A DNA stretch of 64,000 nucleotides, from positions 128,580 through 192,579 of the forward strand of contig NZ_JAVDPZ010000005.1 of the NCBI RefSeq assembly GCF_031453995.1, read 5' to 3'. The position numbers and the translations under genes are program-made. Positions 1 to 8,376 of the stretch are shown here, piece after piece (position 1 is the stretch's first letter; the number at the start of each line of letters is the position of its first letter). The notes beneath the pieces were generated by a model, which had not been told where the DNA came from, did not search any database, and worked only from the letters and a program-made list of their open reading frames with translations. This DNA comes from Nitrobacter vulgaris. Its GTDB lineage: Bacteria > Pseudomonadota > Alphaproteobacteria > Rhizobiales > Xanthobacteraceae.

Positions 1-630
1 CTTTGCCGGCGCTCTTGATCTCATGGCCGCAACAAAAGGCTTTGGACGTTTGCCTGTGCCAGTCGCGATTTGCTCCATCGACCGGCTCGAGGCCACCGAC
101 GTATCCTGTTGCAAGATATTGTTCTTCGTCCCTTCCCGAGCAAATTCATCTCGATGTTTGATCAGGAGCCAATTGGTCCGCTGCTCTCCCTCTCGCTTCC
201 GCATCCGAGCCAGGATCCAGCCGCCGTGAAGTTTTGAACCGGTCAGGGTAAAGTCCAACTTGCCTTTCTGGTATGCCTGCTTCGGGTCGTTGCATTGCCA
301 ATAGCCGCGATCCCAGACCATGACTGTGCCGCCGCCGTATTGGCCCTTCGGGATGGTGCCTTCGAAGTCGCCGTAATCGAGGGGATGATCCTCGACCTCA
401 ACAGCGAGGCGCTTGTCGTGCGGATCCAGCGAAGGCCCTTTGGTGACCGCCCACGATTTGAAGACGCCATCGAGTTCGAGCCTCAGATCGTAATGGAGAT
501 GCGATGCTGCGTGCTTCTGAATAACGAAGCGAAGCCCATTTGAAGGCTTGACCGTGGCGCTTCCGCTCGGTTCGGCCGTCTTCGAAAAATCGCGCTTGGC
601 GCGGTATTTTGCCAGCAGCTTTTTGGCCAT
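1..630 (-). CDS. ligD: DNA ligase D, N-terminal 3'-phosphoesterase domain (partial, runs off the window)
   Basis: The 210 visible residues start at the ATG at 630 and leave the window without a stop. They form the LigD phosphoesterase domain, which trims 3' ends of broken DNA. The motif HLHYDLRLE (His44-His46-Asp48-Arg50), with His40 and His82, matches the catalytic His/Asp/Arg set known from Pseudomonas LigD. In this family a PE domain at the N-terminus is usually followed by ligase and polymerase domains, so most of the gene should lie to the left of base 1. It is divergent from ku, with 75 bp between the two starts, the usual non-homologous end-joining arrangement. Confidence 0.9.
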   Translation of the reverse strand, partial: MAKKLLAKYRAKRDFSKTAEPSGSATVKPSNGLRFVIQKHAASHLHYDLRLELDGVFKSWAVTKGPSLDPHDKRLAVEVEDHPLDYGDFEGTIPKGQYGGGTVMVWDRGYWQCNDPKQAYQKGKLDFTLTGSKLHGGWILARMRKREGEQRTNWLLIKHRDEFAREGTKNNILQQDTSVASSRSMEQIATGTGKRPKPFVAAMRSRAPAK

Positions 631-653
631 AGGCACCTCGCTCGGATCTCCAC

Positions 654-686
654 GGAACTGAAAGTTACCGGCTCGGTTAAAGTTCC
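654..686. promoter_or_regulatory. Divergent EcfG-type promoter pair between ligD and ku
   Basis: On the plus strand GGAAC (654-658), a 16-base spacer and GGTT (675-678) face ku. On the minus strand a second GGAAC (686-682) is followed after 16 bases by ACTT and faces ligD. The two sites overlap and face each other, giving a near-symmetric element. GGAAC-N16/17-CGTT is the known general-stress sigma (EcfG/RpoE2) promoter in alphaproteobacteria. The plus site is the better match. Confidence 0.6.
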
Positions 687-705
687 GCCTATCACGGAGG
701 ATCAA

Positions 706-1557
706 ATGGCGCCTCGTGCCTATTGGAAGGGCTCGCTCAAGCTCTCGCTCGTGACTTGTCCGATCGCGCTCTTTCCGGCTTCGACCCAGGCGGAAAGAAC
801 TCACTTTCACCAGATCAACACCCAGTCTGGTCACCGGCTGAGGCAGCAGATGGTCGACGAACAGACCGGTAGGGTCGTCGACCCGGAACATAAGGGCAGA
901 GGCTACGAACTCTCTAAGGGTAAGTACGTCGCGATCGAGGACGAAGAGCTCGAGGCTTTGAGACTCGAAAGCACTCATACCATCGACATCGACGATTTTG
1001 TTCCCGCTGAGGAGATCGACGAGCGGTATCTCGACAAGCCGTATTACATTATTCCGAACGGCAAGACTGGAGTTGATGCGTTTGTCGTCATTCGCGACGC
1101 GATGAAGCGAAAGGACAAGGTAGCGCTAGCGCGCGTCGTGCTCGCCAATAGGGAGCATGTCATCGCGTTGAAGCCCCTGGGTAAGGGATTGTTGGGAACC
1201 ACCCTGCGTTATCCCTATGAGTTGAGAAATGAGGATGATTATTTCGACGGCATTCCGAGCCCACGGGTATCCAAGGACATGATCGAACTTGCTTCTCATA
1301 TCCTCGACAAGAAGGCCTCGAAATTTGATCCGCACAAATTCAAGGACAAATATGAGGCTGCGTTGAAAGCGTTGGTCAAGCGCAAGGCTGCTGGCAAGAC
1401 GATTGAAGTGCCGGAAGAGAAAGAGGCGGAAAGCAACGTCATTAACCTGATGGATGCGTTGAAACAGAGTTTGAGCGGTAAGAAAGCCAGGCCGGCTCCG
1501 GTCAAAGCCAAGAAGCGGACATCGGCGCGCCGCAGCCGTAAGCGAAAAGCCGCGTGA
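706..1557 (+). CDS. ku: Ku homodimer protein, non-homologous end joining
   Basis: This 283-residue protein is a full-length bacterial Ku, which threads onto DNA ends as a homodimer and recruits LigD. The start MAPRAYWKGSLKLSLV is typical of rhizobial Ku and follows a GGAGG ribosome site. The Ku beta-barrel core occupies roughly residues 5-200; the last 25 residues are very rich in Lys and Arg, like the DNA-binding tails of other bacterial Ku proteins. Its stop overlaps the GTG start of the downstream ligase by four bases, so the two are translationally coupled. An EcfG-type promoter motif lies 28 bp upstream, suggesting induction in stress or stationary phase. Confidence 0.95.
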   Translation: MAPRAYWKGSLKLSLVTCPIALFPASTQAERTHFHQINTQSGHRLRQQMVDEQTGRVVDPEHKGRGYELSKGKYVAIEDEELEALRLESTHTIDIDDFVPAEEIDERYLDKPYYIIPNGKTGVDAFVVIRDAMKRKDKVALARVVLANREHVIALKPLGKGLLGTTLRYPYELRNEDDYFDGIPSPRVSKDMIELASHILDKKASKFDPHKFKDKYEAALKALVKRKAAGKTIEVPEEKEAESNVINLMDALKQSLSGKKARPAPVKAKKRTSARRSRKRKAA

Positions 1558-2597
1558 GGACGAGCCGCACTCCTGTTGAAGCGATGGAAGCGCGTTCCGT
1601 CGATGCTATTCCCACGGGCAGACAGTGGCAGTACGAGCCCAAATGGGACGGATTTCGTTGCCTGTTGTCGCGGGACGGCGACACTGTGGCCATGTATTCG
1701 AAGTCAGGGCAGGATTTAAGTCGCTACTTTCCGGAAGTGGTCGCCGCGGCACTTTCCTTGCGCGAGAAGCGCTTCGTGCTCGACGGTGAGATCGTTGTCC
1801 CTGTTGGAAAGGGCTTCTCTTTCGACGCTCTTCTGCAGCGCATTCATCCGGCTGCCAGCCGCGTAAAGAAGCTTTCGGAGCAAACGCCGGCCGTGTTTCT
1901 GGCGTTCGATCTATTAAAGAAAGGCAAGACCGAGCTCACCGATCACCTCCTATCGGCGCGACGTTCGAGACTGGAAGGCTTCGCAGACAGCAATTTCTCG
2001 AACGACGCGCTCTTTCGCCTTTCGCCGGCCAGCCTGAAACTGAAGGACGCCGAACGCTGGCTTGCGGCGGCAGGCGGCGGAAGCGACGGCGTCATCGCGA
2101 AGCGGCTAGATCTTCCATACCAAAGCGGCAATCGCGACGGTATGCAGAAGATAAAGTGCTATCGTAGTGCTGATTGTGTGATTGGCGGCTTTAGGTACGG
2201 AGAAAAGCTCCAAGGTGGTCGAAAGGTCGTCGGATCTATACTGCTCGGATTGTACGATGACGAGGGCCTGCTCCACCACGTGGGATTTTCGTCCGGCATC
2301 AAGGCTAAGGATAAGCCCGCGCTCACTGACAGGCTTGAGGCCACAGGAACTGATCGGAGCTTTACAGGAAACGCGCCAGGCGGCCCGAGCCGATGGTCGA
2401 CAAAACGTTCGTCGGAATGGCAACCGCTGAAGCCGAAATATGTGGTTGAAATCTCCTATGATCACTTCACCGGCGGACGCTTTCGGCACGGTACATCGAT
2501 CTTGAGGTGGCGGCCCGACAAGAAGCCGCGTCAATGTACCTTCGAACAGCTCAACCAAAAGAGCGACCGTCGGCTGATGGCCGTCATCATCCCATAG
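1554..2597 (+). CDS. ATP-dependent DNA ligase, stand-alone ligase domain
   Basis: The 347-residue protein starts with GTG overlapping the ku stop (GTGA). The nucleotidyl-transfer motif EPKWDG places the AMP-accepting lysine at residue 30, and later motifs (LDGEIVV, DGVIAKR, KIKCYR) complete the ATP-dependent ligase fold; the C-terminal third is the OB-fold. It lacks the phosphoesterase and polymerase domains, so it resembles LigC-type ligases rather than full LigD. Co-transcription with ku indicates that it seals ends held by Ku. It may back up or divide labour with the divergent ligD, as rhizobia often carry several such ligases. Confidence 0.9.
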   Translation: MRTSRTPVEAMEARSVDAIPTGRQWQYEPKWDGFRCLLSRDGDTVAMYSKSGQDLSRYFPEVVAAALSLREKRFVLDGEIVVPVGKGFSFDALLQRIHPAASRVKKLSEQTPAVFLAFDLLKKGKTELTDHLLSARRSRLEGFADSNFSNDALFRLSPASLKLKDAERWLAAAGGGSDGVIAKRLDLPYQSGNRDGMQKIKCYRSADCVIGGFRYGEKLQGGRKVVGSILLGLYDDEGLLHHVGFSSGIKAKDKPALTDRLEATGTDRSFTGNAPGGPSRWSTKRSSEWQPLKPKYVVEISYDHFTGGRFRHGTSILRWRPDKKPRQCTFEQLNQKSDRRLMAVIIP

Positions 2598-2608
2598 CTC
2601 CCCCCGGA

Positions 2609-3052
2609 TCATGACCCGAGCCGTCGCACCAAACATTTCAATTTCCATCTCGCGTACCATAAGTTGACCGCGGTCAGGATCCACACAATCGCCGAACAGA
2701 GAAACGCGGCCACCGCGCCATAAGGCGAGACGGCTAGGAAAGCCATGGCAAAGGTCACCATCGCCACACTGCCGAGCGCAGCGCCTGCGGCGTCCAGTGC
2801 GGCGGCTTTCCGGCCCCGGCACTCTCCGCGGCCTCCCGCGTTCCGCTTGCGACGAATTTCATGCCGCTCGATCAGCGTAGCGCTGGCGCAGAAAATCACC
2901 GGAAGTGCTAGGAAGAGGCCTCCAATTGAGGCGCCAAACGCGGAGCTGATAAGTCCGGTGAGCACAGTGGCGGCTCCGCCCAACGCGAAGCGGATGAGAT
3001 ATTCGTACCACCGTCCATCGGAAAGCGATGATGTCGAGAGCTGGATCTGCAT
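2609..3052 (-). CDS. DUF3147-like small membrane protein
   Basis: This 147-residue protein has several hydrophobic segments (roughly residues 20-60 and 90-130) separated by an Arg-rich loop. The pattern FALGGAATVLTGL followed by GGLFLALP resembles DUF3147, a family of small inner-membrane proteins without known function. It begins 2 bp after the stop of a second DUF3147-like gene and is last in the operon PAP2-DUF3147-DUF3147. It converges on the ligase gene with 11 bp between the stops. Confidence 0.65.
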   Translation of the reverse strand: MQIQLSTSSLSDGRWYEYLIRFALGGAATVLTGLISSAFGASIGGLFLALPVIFCASATLIERHEIRRKRNAGGRGECRGRKAAALDAAGAALGSVAMVTFAMAFLAVSPYGAVAAFLCSAIVWILTAVNLWYARWKLKCLVRRLGS

Positions 3053-3054
3053 TG

Positions 3055-3396
3055 CTATCCTCGAACAACGGCGTGCAATCCAAGGGCAACGATCAGCCAG
3101 ACCGGAAGCGAGGCCAGTGTCGCTGTCAGGGCTCTGGCGCGGGTACTCATCAGAATCTGGCAGACAATGACACTATAGCAGAGCAAGGCAATGCCTCCGA
3201 GAACCATTGAGCTTGCCTGAACGCCGGCATAATGGGAGCCATGTTGAGCCCAGGCGATGCCAAGCGTGGCAAGCGCGACGGACGGAGCGGCGCCGAACAA
3301 TCCCGCAAAGCTCTTGGGCCGAACAACGTCTCCGATGATGGCGAACAGCGAGACAAAGAGGCCGCCAACGATAAAGCGCACCATATATTCGGTCAT
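3055..3396 (-). CDS. DUF3147-like small membrane protein
   Basis: The 113-residue protein has four predicted hydrophobic segments and begins MTEYMVRFIVGG. It shares the GG...FGAAPS layout with the next gene, so the two look like a tandem duplication. The start codon overlaps the PAP2 stop (ATGA), indicating translational coupling. No function is known for the family; the context suggests work in the membrane beside a lipid phosphatase. Confidence 0.65.
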   Translation of the reverse strand: MTEYMVRFIVGGLFVSLFAIIGDVVRPKSFAGLFGAAPSVALATLGIAWAQHGSHYAGVQASSMVLGGIALLCYSVIVCQILMSTRARALTATLASLPVWLIVALGLHAVVRG

Positions 3397-4046
3397 CGCT
3401 TCCGCCCCCGCGAAAGAGCACGACGGAAGTATGCATCCGGGTAGCCGGTGAAGCGACGAGCCGCGCGCTCCAGAACGACGCCGATCGTGAAGCCGACGAC
3501 AACGTCAGAGAGCCAATGAGCAAGAATCGCGACCCTCGTCACGGACAGCCCTACGGCAACGCCCCAGATCGGTAGCTTGTAACGTGGGAGAAGCACCGAG
3601 GCGACCGAAGCAAGCGCGCCCATGTGAACCGCATGACCCGACGGAAATGCATCAAGCCTATCTCCGGACAACGGGATGCCATGGAGATGACCTTTCAATG
3701 TCCTTCGATCAGGACGAACCTGATCGAAAACGAGCTTCAATCCGTGCGGGAGTGCCGCACTGGCCGCCGCGACCAGGAGCAAGTGGCTGCTTGCAGGACG
3801 AAGTGGCGAGCGGCTGATTGTCAGGGCGATACATGCCGCCGCCGCGCAACCAAGCAAAAGATGTTCGTCAGCACCCCAACTCAACCCGCTTGCAACTTCT
3901 TCCGGCACCGGACTCGCTTTCGAAGCAATCCTCTTCGCAAGACGTTCGTCCATCAAGGTGGGTTCCACGCGAAATAGGGCCATCACGCCAATCCATTGGT
4001 GACCAAAGACCCGCAATTCGCCATCGCATGAATTAGTTCCGACCAA
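3393..4046 (-). CDS. PAP2-superfamily phosphatase, membrane-associated
   Basis: The protein (217 residues from the upstream ATG) carries all three PAP2 signature motifs: KLVFDQVRP, PSGH, and TRVAILAHWLSD, whose histidines and arginine form the phosphatase active site. Several hydrophobic helices place the site in the inner membrane. Such enzymes dephosphorylate lipid phosphates such as phosphatidic acid or undecaprenyl pyrophosphate; the substrate cannot be told here. The first 21 residues look unlike the family, so the ATG at 3983 (MALFRVEP) may be the true start. It heads a three-gene operon with two DUF3147-like genes. Confidence 0.85.
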   Translation of the reverse strand: MVGTNSCDGELRVFGHQWIGVMALFRVEPTLMDERLAKRIASKASPVPEEVASGLSWGADEHLLLGCAAAACIALTISRSPLRPASSHLLLVAAASAALPHGLKLVFDQVRPDRRTLKGHLHGIPLSGDRLDAFPSGHAVHMGALASVASVLLPRYKLPIWGVAVGLSVTRVAILAHWLSDVVVGFTIGVVLERAARRFTGYPDAYFRRALSRGRKR

Positions 4047-4124
4047 AGCCCTCGTCCCCCGAGCATCGGCCTAACGCGGAAGAGGCGAACCGACCGGCTC
4101 AAACTGTTCGTAGTGGTTGTTATT

Positions 4125-4149
4125 GGAACGTTCCTCGACCGGATGCATT
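4125..4149 (+). promoter_or_regulatory. Candidate EcfG-type promoter for the DUF892 gene
   Basis: GGAAC at 4125-4129 is followed after 16 bases by CATT (4146-4149). The -10 matches three of four positions of CGTT. The site lies about 120 bp before the DUF892 start. Confidence 0.35.
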
Positions 4150-4269
4150 GAAGCGTCCGAGGACGTGCGCCGTTCATCAGGCGCCGCGGCGGAGCGTCTA
4201 CTAAGTAAAGCATTGCGGCAGGGCAGATTGTCAGAGCCTTAACTGTCGTTCTCACAAAGGAAAACCACT

Positions 4270-4755
4270 ATGCCCGCGAAAGATTTAAATGCCTTGTTTC
4301 TCGATACTTTGAAGGACATCTATTACGCCGAAAAGCAAATCTATAAGTCCTTACCAAAATTGGCAAAAGCTGCAGCGTCTGAGCAACTGCGCGCGGCCTT
4401 CGAAAAGCACCACGATGAAACGGAAGGACAGATCGAACGGCTTGAACAAGTCTTCGAACTTCTCGGTAAACCGGCGCGCGGCAAAAAGTGCGATGCGATC
4501 GAGGGTATTTTAGACGAAGGCAAAGAAATTATGGAGGAGTACGAAGACGAGCCCGCTCTTGACGCTGGCCTTTTGGCTGCAGCGCAGGCAGTCGAGCATT
4601 ATGAAATTTCGCGCTACGGCACGCTAAAAGCTTGGGCAACTAAGCTTGGAATGAAAGATGCAGCCAAGTTGCTTGATCAGACGCTTGCCGAGGAAAAGAA
4701 GACCGACGAGACCTTGACCAAAATCGCCGAGACGGCAGTGAACGCTGAAGGATGA
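4270..4755 (+). CDS. DUF892 (YciE/YciF) ferritin-like stress protein
   Basis: The 161-residue protein is almost entirely helical, begins with the hallmark LFLDTLKDIYYAEKQI, and repeats the Glu/His-rich pattern FEKHHDETEGQIERLEQVF. This is the DUF892 four-helix bundle, related to ferritins, whose members are induced by osmotic and general stress. Glutamates and histidines spaced for a di-metal centre are visible. The start is preceded by AAGGAAA. It stands alone, with a possible EcfG promoter upstream. Confidence 0.9.
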   Translation: MPAKDLNALFLDTLKDIYYAEKQIYKSLPKLAKAAASEQLRAAFEKHHDETEGQIERLEQVFELLGKPARGKKCDAIEGILDEGKEIMEEYEDEPALDAGLLAAAQAVEHYEISRYGTLKAWATKLGMKDAAKLLDQTLAEEKKTDETLTKIAETAVNAEG

Positions 4756-4794
4756 TGCTTAGCCGCAAATCGAGCATCAACGGGATCACTCTGA

Positions 4795-5068
4795 CTGAAG
4801 CGGCGAGGGGTACCCTTGTATCAACTCTATCGTGTCTGAGTACGAACCCGACGAGAACAAGACGTCTGCCTTGGGCCAGACGAGGCTCTCGAGGCGAGCA
4901 AGAGCGCGGTGATCGCAGCCAAACCGAGTTCCGCGGGCTGATAATCAAAGTTGAACTCAAGAGACCTGAAACACATGGCCTTTGCAGCCACGACGTTTTT
5001 GTCGCTCTCCAGTGGGTGAAAATTTCATTGACGTCGTTAGGCGACGGGGCAGTCCGAGTCACGTTCTA
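4795..5068 (-). pseudogene. Degenerate second copy of the PLP-fold gene found at 31803
   Basis: Read on the minus strand, this stretch follows the 5' third of the gene at 31803-33086: the segments encoding SPNDV, NWRAT-TSW, RPCV-G and the AAITALL region are recognisable in order. Two internal deletions (about 36 and 80 bases) and frameshifts destroy the frame, and the rest of the gene is missing. It is a remnant of a duplicated gene beside the DUF892 gene. Between 5070 and 5428 nothing else was recognised. Confidence 0.75.
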
Positions 5069-5428
5069 CGGTGACTTTAAAAGCATCCAACGTTTGAGGT
5101 CGTGGGTAGAATTCAATTTCGTTGCCCGCGGGGTGCAGGGATAAAGGGGCACGCGTTATTGCTTTGCCGCGCACCGACATGCATGGCCACTAGCAAAATT
5201 TGTCGTTTTCAGATTCTAGGGCTCTGGTTGCGAGCTAACTCCAAGGGGTATTGGCTAACCCGACCGGGTCCCGGCGTTGAACGAATGCACAGAGCGCGTC
5301 GCCCGCGAATTGATCTCTCGTCCAAACCCAGCCATCTCGTTCCTCGGTGTCCGTTTCTTAGTCGGGAAGGAGCCGCGTTTAGAGGGCCAATCCGATAGTG
5401 AACAGTTTGACGCTGCGCCGCCCTCGTA

Positions 5429-5453
5429 GGAACGATTGAAGAGAGCGCGAGTT
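5429..5453 (+). promoter_or_regulatory. EcfG-type promoter of the DUF3618 operon
   Basis: GGAAC (5429-5433), 16 bases, AGTT (5450-5453), 32 bp before the start at 5485. The same spacing and -10 occur upstream of the SDR gene and topoisomerase IB. Confidence 0.6.
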
Positions 5454-5484
5454 GCCGGGAAGAAAATTTGGAAAGGATCGCGAC

Positions 5485-6408
5485 ATGACACGGTCGGTGG
5501 AGGAACTACGGTTGGAGGCGGAGCGAAACCGGGCCGACCTGGCAACGACGGTTGATCAGTTGAGGGAACGGGTCTCGGATGCGGCCGACGATATTCGTCA
5601 AAAACTCTCGCCGGAATACGTGAAATCGGAGCTCTCCGATTACATCGGCCTTAAGGCACACGGTTGGGGTGAGACATTGAAACAACGAGCGACAGACAAT
5701 CCGATGGGGACAGTAGCAGCAGGGGCCGTTGCTGCGATCTCCCTCATACGTATGGCGCGGAGCCTACCCCTGCCGCTTCTGATGCTGGGCGCGGGGGCTT
5801 TTCTGACCTCTAAGACGGCCCGCGATCGCGCTGCACAAGGCGCGGTTACAATAAAAGAGAAAGCGGGGGAGATGCTTGTGGAGGCAGGAAATTCACCGCT
5901 CGTTGCGGACGTGAAGGACCGGCTAGCGGCGGCTCGAACTCAAGCCACTGAAACAGCCGATGACCTCAAAATCCGTGCCACTCAAGTAGCCAGCGATTGG
6001 TCAGACAAAATTTCTAGCGGCGGCGATACGCTCAGGAACAAGACCGGTGCGGCCAAAGATGCGGTGGCGACCCAATGGTCAACGGCTCGTCAGCGTAGCG
6101 GTGATGCTGCATTGATCGGGGGGGTTGGAGTCGCGATTGGCGCCATCATTGCCGCTTCTCTACCCGAAACGAGGGCTGAAGCCAAAGCGATGGGCGAAGC
6201 AAGCTATAAGGTTAAACGGAAGGCCGGCGAAGCTATCCAATCCGGATTTGCCACGGCCAAGAGTTCAGCAACCTCGGCCCTCGACGCAGCTGCGAAAGCC
6301 GTTGGCGAAAGCGATTTAGGTGGAGAAGTTAGCCGCATGACCCAGAACGTGTCTGACACGCTCAAGGAGGGTGCCGACGACGTTGTGAGAGCGGCGTTCC
6401 GTCAATAG
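5485..6408 (+). CDS. DUF3618 membrane-associated stress protein
   Basis: The ATG at 5485 is chosen because AAAGGA lies 7 bases upstream. The 307-residue product begins with the DUF3618 segment (RSVEELRLEAERNRADL, residues 3-20) followed by a predicted coiled coil, a hydrophobic pair near 76-109, a long Ala/Lys/Asp-rich amphipathic stretch and a second glycine-rich membrane segment near 210-227. DUF3618 proteins are seen next to holin-like genes in Rhizobiales; the function is unknown. The layout suggests a protein spanning or coating the inner membrane. It is first in an operon of four under an EcfG-type promoter. Confidence 0.8.
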   Translation: MTRSVEELRLEAERNRADLATTVDQLRERVSDAADDIRQKLSPEYVKSELSDYIGLKAHGWGETLKQRATDNPMGTVAAGAVAAISLIRMARSLPLPLLMLGAGAFLTSKTARDRAAQGAVTIKEKAGEMLVEAGNSPLVADVKDRLAAARTQATETADDLKIRATQVASDWSDKISSGGDTLRNKTGAAKDAVATQWSTARQRSGDAALIGGVGVAIGAIIAASLPETRAEAKAMGEASYKVKRKAGEAIQSGFATAKSSATSALDAAAKAVGESDLGGEVSRMTQNVSDTLKEGADDVVRAAFRQ

Positions 6409-6435
6409 CGAAATCTAAACACAAGGGTAGACAAG

Positions 6436-6987
6436 ATGAGCAACTTTGACACGACAACACCGAACACCTTGAATCGGAACCAAGCCCCCGGTTCGACACA
6501 CAACCTTAAGGAGGAGGTATCAAGGGCGGGTGGCGAGCTCAAACATCGCGCGGGTGAGACGCTGCGCACCTCGACCGACCTTGCGAGCGACAAGATTGAG
6601 GAAGTAGCGAATGCCGCCCAAGATGTTGTTTCAGAAACAGCCAAGCATCTGGGTAGCCGAGCTCATGAGCAGCAAGAGGCCGGCGCTGATTTTATCGGGC
6701 GCTTCGCCGATGATATTCGTAAAGCGGCGCGAGCCTTCGAAAACGACGTGCCGTTCGCGGCGCGCGGCATCGAATCAGCTGCAGACTATGTCCATGAGGC
6801 ATCGGAAATGATCCAAAATGGAAGTTTCCGCGATCTTCTCGACGGTGCGAGCGATTTCGCGAGACGCCAGCCGGCCGCATTTCTCGGCTTGTCGGCACTC
6901 GCGGGATTTGCGGCGGTGCGCTTCCTCAGAGCGTCCGGAGAGCAGCGAGCTTCGTCTTCGTCACCTTCCTCACAGGGGCAAGAGTGA
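6436..6987 (+). CDS. Amphipathic stress protein ('nutrient deprivation-induced' type)
   Basis: This 183-residue protein is mostly charged amphipathic helix (residues 20-140, with LEA-like Ala/Glu/Lys repeats) and ends with one membrane segment (about 147-163) and a Ser-rich tail. Proteins of this build in the same position are often named nutrient deprivation-induced; the name is by resemblance only. It lies 27 bp after DUF3618, and its stop is 1 bp before the holin-like gene. Confidence 0.7.
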   Translation: MSNFDTTTPNTLNRNQAPGSTHNLKEEVSRAGGELKHRAGETLRTSTDLASDKIEEVANAAQDVVSETAKHLGSRAHEQQEAGADFIGRFADDIRKAARAFENDVPFAARGIESAADYVHEASEMIQNGSFRDLLDGASDFARRQPAAFLGLSALAGFAAVRFLRASGEQRASSSSPSSQGQE

Positions 6988-6988
6988 T

Positions 6989-7405
6989 ATGAGCATCCAA
7001 AACGATATCAAAACCAGCCAGAACGATTTCCATACGATCTCGAATTTGCTTGGGGATGCGCTTTCGCAATTTTCCAAGCTCTTCCAAAATGAAGTCGATC
7101 TGGCGAAGGCGGAACTGGGCGAAAAAGCGCAGGAGGTCCTTGCCGCGATGGGCCTCATCGCTGCCGGCGCCATCTTGGTGATTCCCGCTGTGGTGATGGC
7201 GCTGTTCGCATTATCAGCGGCTCTCATTGCGTCGGGTTGGTCGCAGACGCTCTCTTATCTTATATCAGCGGCCGTAGCGGCAGGGGTCGGCGGCGCACTA
7301 TTCGCCGTCGGCATCAACAGGTTGCAAGCGGGACGCCTGGTGCCACATGAAACCATGGGGCAGCTCGAAAAAGACAAAGAAGCCATGAAGGAAATGGTGC
7401 GATGA
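6989..7405 (+). CDS. Holin-like (phage holin superfamily III-type) membrane protein
   Basis: From the ATG at 6989 the protein has 138 residues: an N-terminal helix (LLGDALSQFSKLFQNEVDLA), two transmembrane segments (about 55-80 and 85-108) and a charged tail. The pattern FQNEVDLAKAELGEKA is typical of the holin-like family found in actinobacteria and Rhizobiales outside prophages. No lysis or phage genes are nearby, so a role in membrane stress is more likely than lysis. It starts 1 bp after the previous stop and overlaps the next gene (ATGA). Confidence 0.8.
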   Translation: MSIQNDIKTSQNDFHTISNLLGDALSQFSKLFQNEVDLAKAELGEKAQEVLAAMGLIAAGAILVIPAVVMALFALSAALIASGWSQTLSYLISAAVAAGVGGALFAVGINRLQAGRLVPHETMGQLEKDKEAMKEMVR

Positions 7406-8109
7406 GCAATGAGAATAAAGGATTTTTCGATAATCTTGTGGCGACGGCGAAGGGTAATCCATTAGCTGCCGTCCTTATCGGAGCCGGTACGTTTTATTTG
7501 TTTACCGGCAATCAAAGGGTGATGAATGCCGCAAGCGCGAAAGCGGCTTCGCCGAAAGATCTTCACCCTCTGGGTTCGCGTTCGCCTTTGGCGGCTCGTG
7601 AGCGATCTGCAACGGCGCCGCAAGGCCATGAATCGGAGGAGTCGGGATCAGTTGTAGGTGAAACGTTACGCGATGTGGGTGGTGCGGCCTCGAGCGCCGT
7701 ATCTGGCACTACCGACATGATCAAAGATCGACTGCGCGATGGTGCCGACTATGTCCGAGAGAACATCGGCGGGCCTGGAGAAGAAGCGCTCAGAAAGACT
7801 CAGTCTTCATTGGCTGATTTATTTGAACGACAACCGCTAGTTCTCGGTATCCTAGGCTTAACCGCCGGGGCTGCTATGGCAGGAGCGTTTCGGACAACCG
7901 ATCTAGAGAAAGATTGGATGGGCGAACTCAGCGACGAGGTTAAAGCCGATCTGACCACACGAGGGGGAGCGGTATCGCAAGGCCTCCATGGAGTCGCGGA
8001 TAAGCTTCAAACGGAACTTGGCGAAGCGGGCTCCGAAGTAGTTGATCGGGCGAGGCAGACCGCCGCGCGGGCCGCAAACGCTGCACGGGAAGCCGCGAAG
8101 CTGTTTTGA
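7402..8109 (+). CDS. Glycine-zipper/amphipathic membrane protein, last gene of the DUF3618 operon
   Basis: The 235-residue protein has a short N-terminal hydrophobic segment (NPLAAVLIGAGTFYLF, near 19-34), a long Ala/Gly/Asp-rich linker, a second hydrophobic segment (PLVLGILGLTAGAAMAGAF, near 145-163) and a C-terminal amphipathic helix. The motif RQPLVLGILGL echoes RQPAAFLGLSAL in the second gene of the operon, so the two are probably distant relatives. The start overlaps the holin stop. No family name is certain. Confidence 0.7.
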   Translation: MSNENKGFFDNLVATAKGNPLAAVLIGAGTFYLFTGNQRVMNAASAKAASPKDLHPLGSRSPLAARERSATAPQGHESEESGSVVGETLRDVGGAASSAVSGTTDMIKDRLRDGADYVRENIGGPGEEALRKTQSSLADLFERQPLVLGILGLTAGAAMAGAFRTTDLEKDWMGELSDEVKADLTTRGGAVSQGLHGVADKLQTELGEAGSEVVDRARQTAARAANAAREAAKLF

Positions 8110-8376
8110 TCCTCTTGCGCTTTCCCGGTACGTGGCAAGCGCCACCCGGCACGGCTCCTTGATCCGTTCCCGCAGTCGTCTCGAAGTGCATCGCAATCGC
8201 TAGCCGACCACCAAATTCACCGTTGAATTGGTTTTTCGAACTTGGGAACTCACAATCGTTAATTCGACGCCTTCTTCGAGAATCTAATGCGCCGCTGCAA
8301 CGCGCTTTGTATGCTAGCACGGCAACGGTCGAACTGGCCAATGGCCACGCACTTTGGGTTCTTTGCGAGGCCCGGT

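Noticed and set aside
2106..2822. 238-residue frame on the minus strand opposite the ligase
   Set aside because: It lies within the well-supported ligase gene and shows no domain.
6989..7405. Holin-like gene as a sign of a prophage
   Set aside because: No phage structural, lysis or integrase genes are nearby, and it is embedded in a stress operon.
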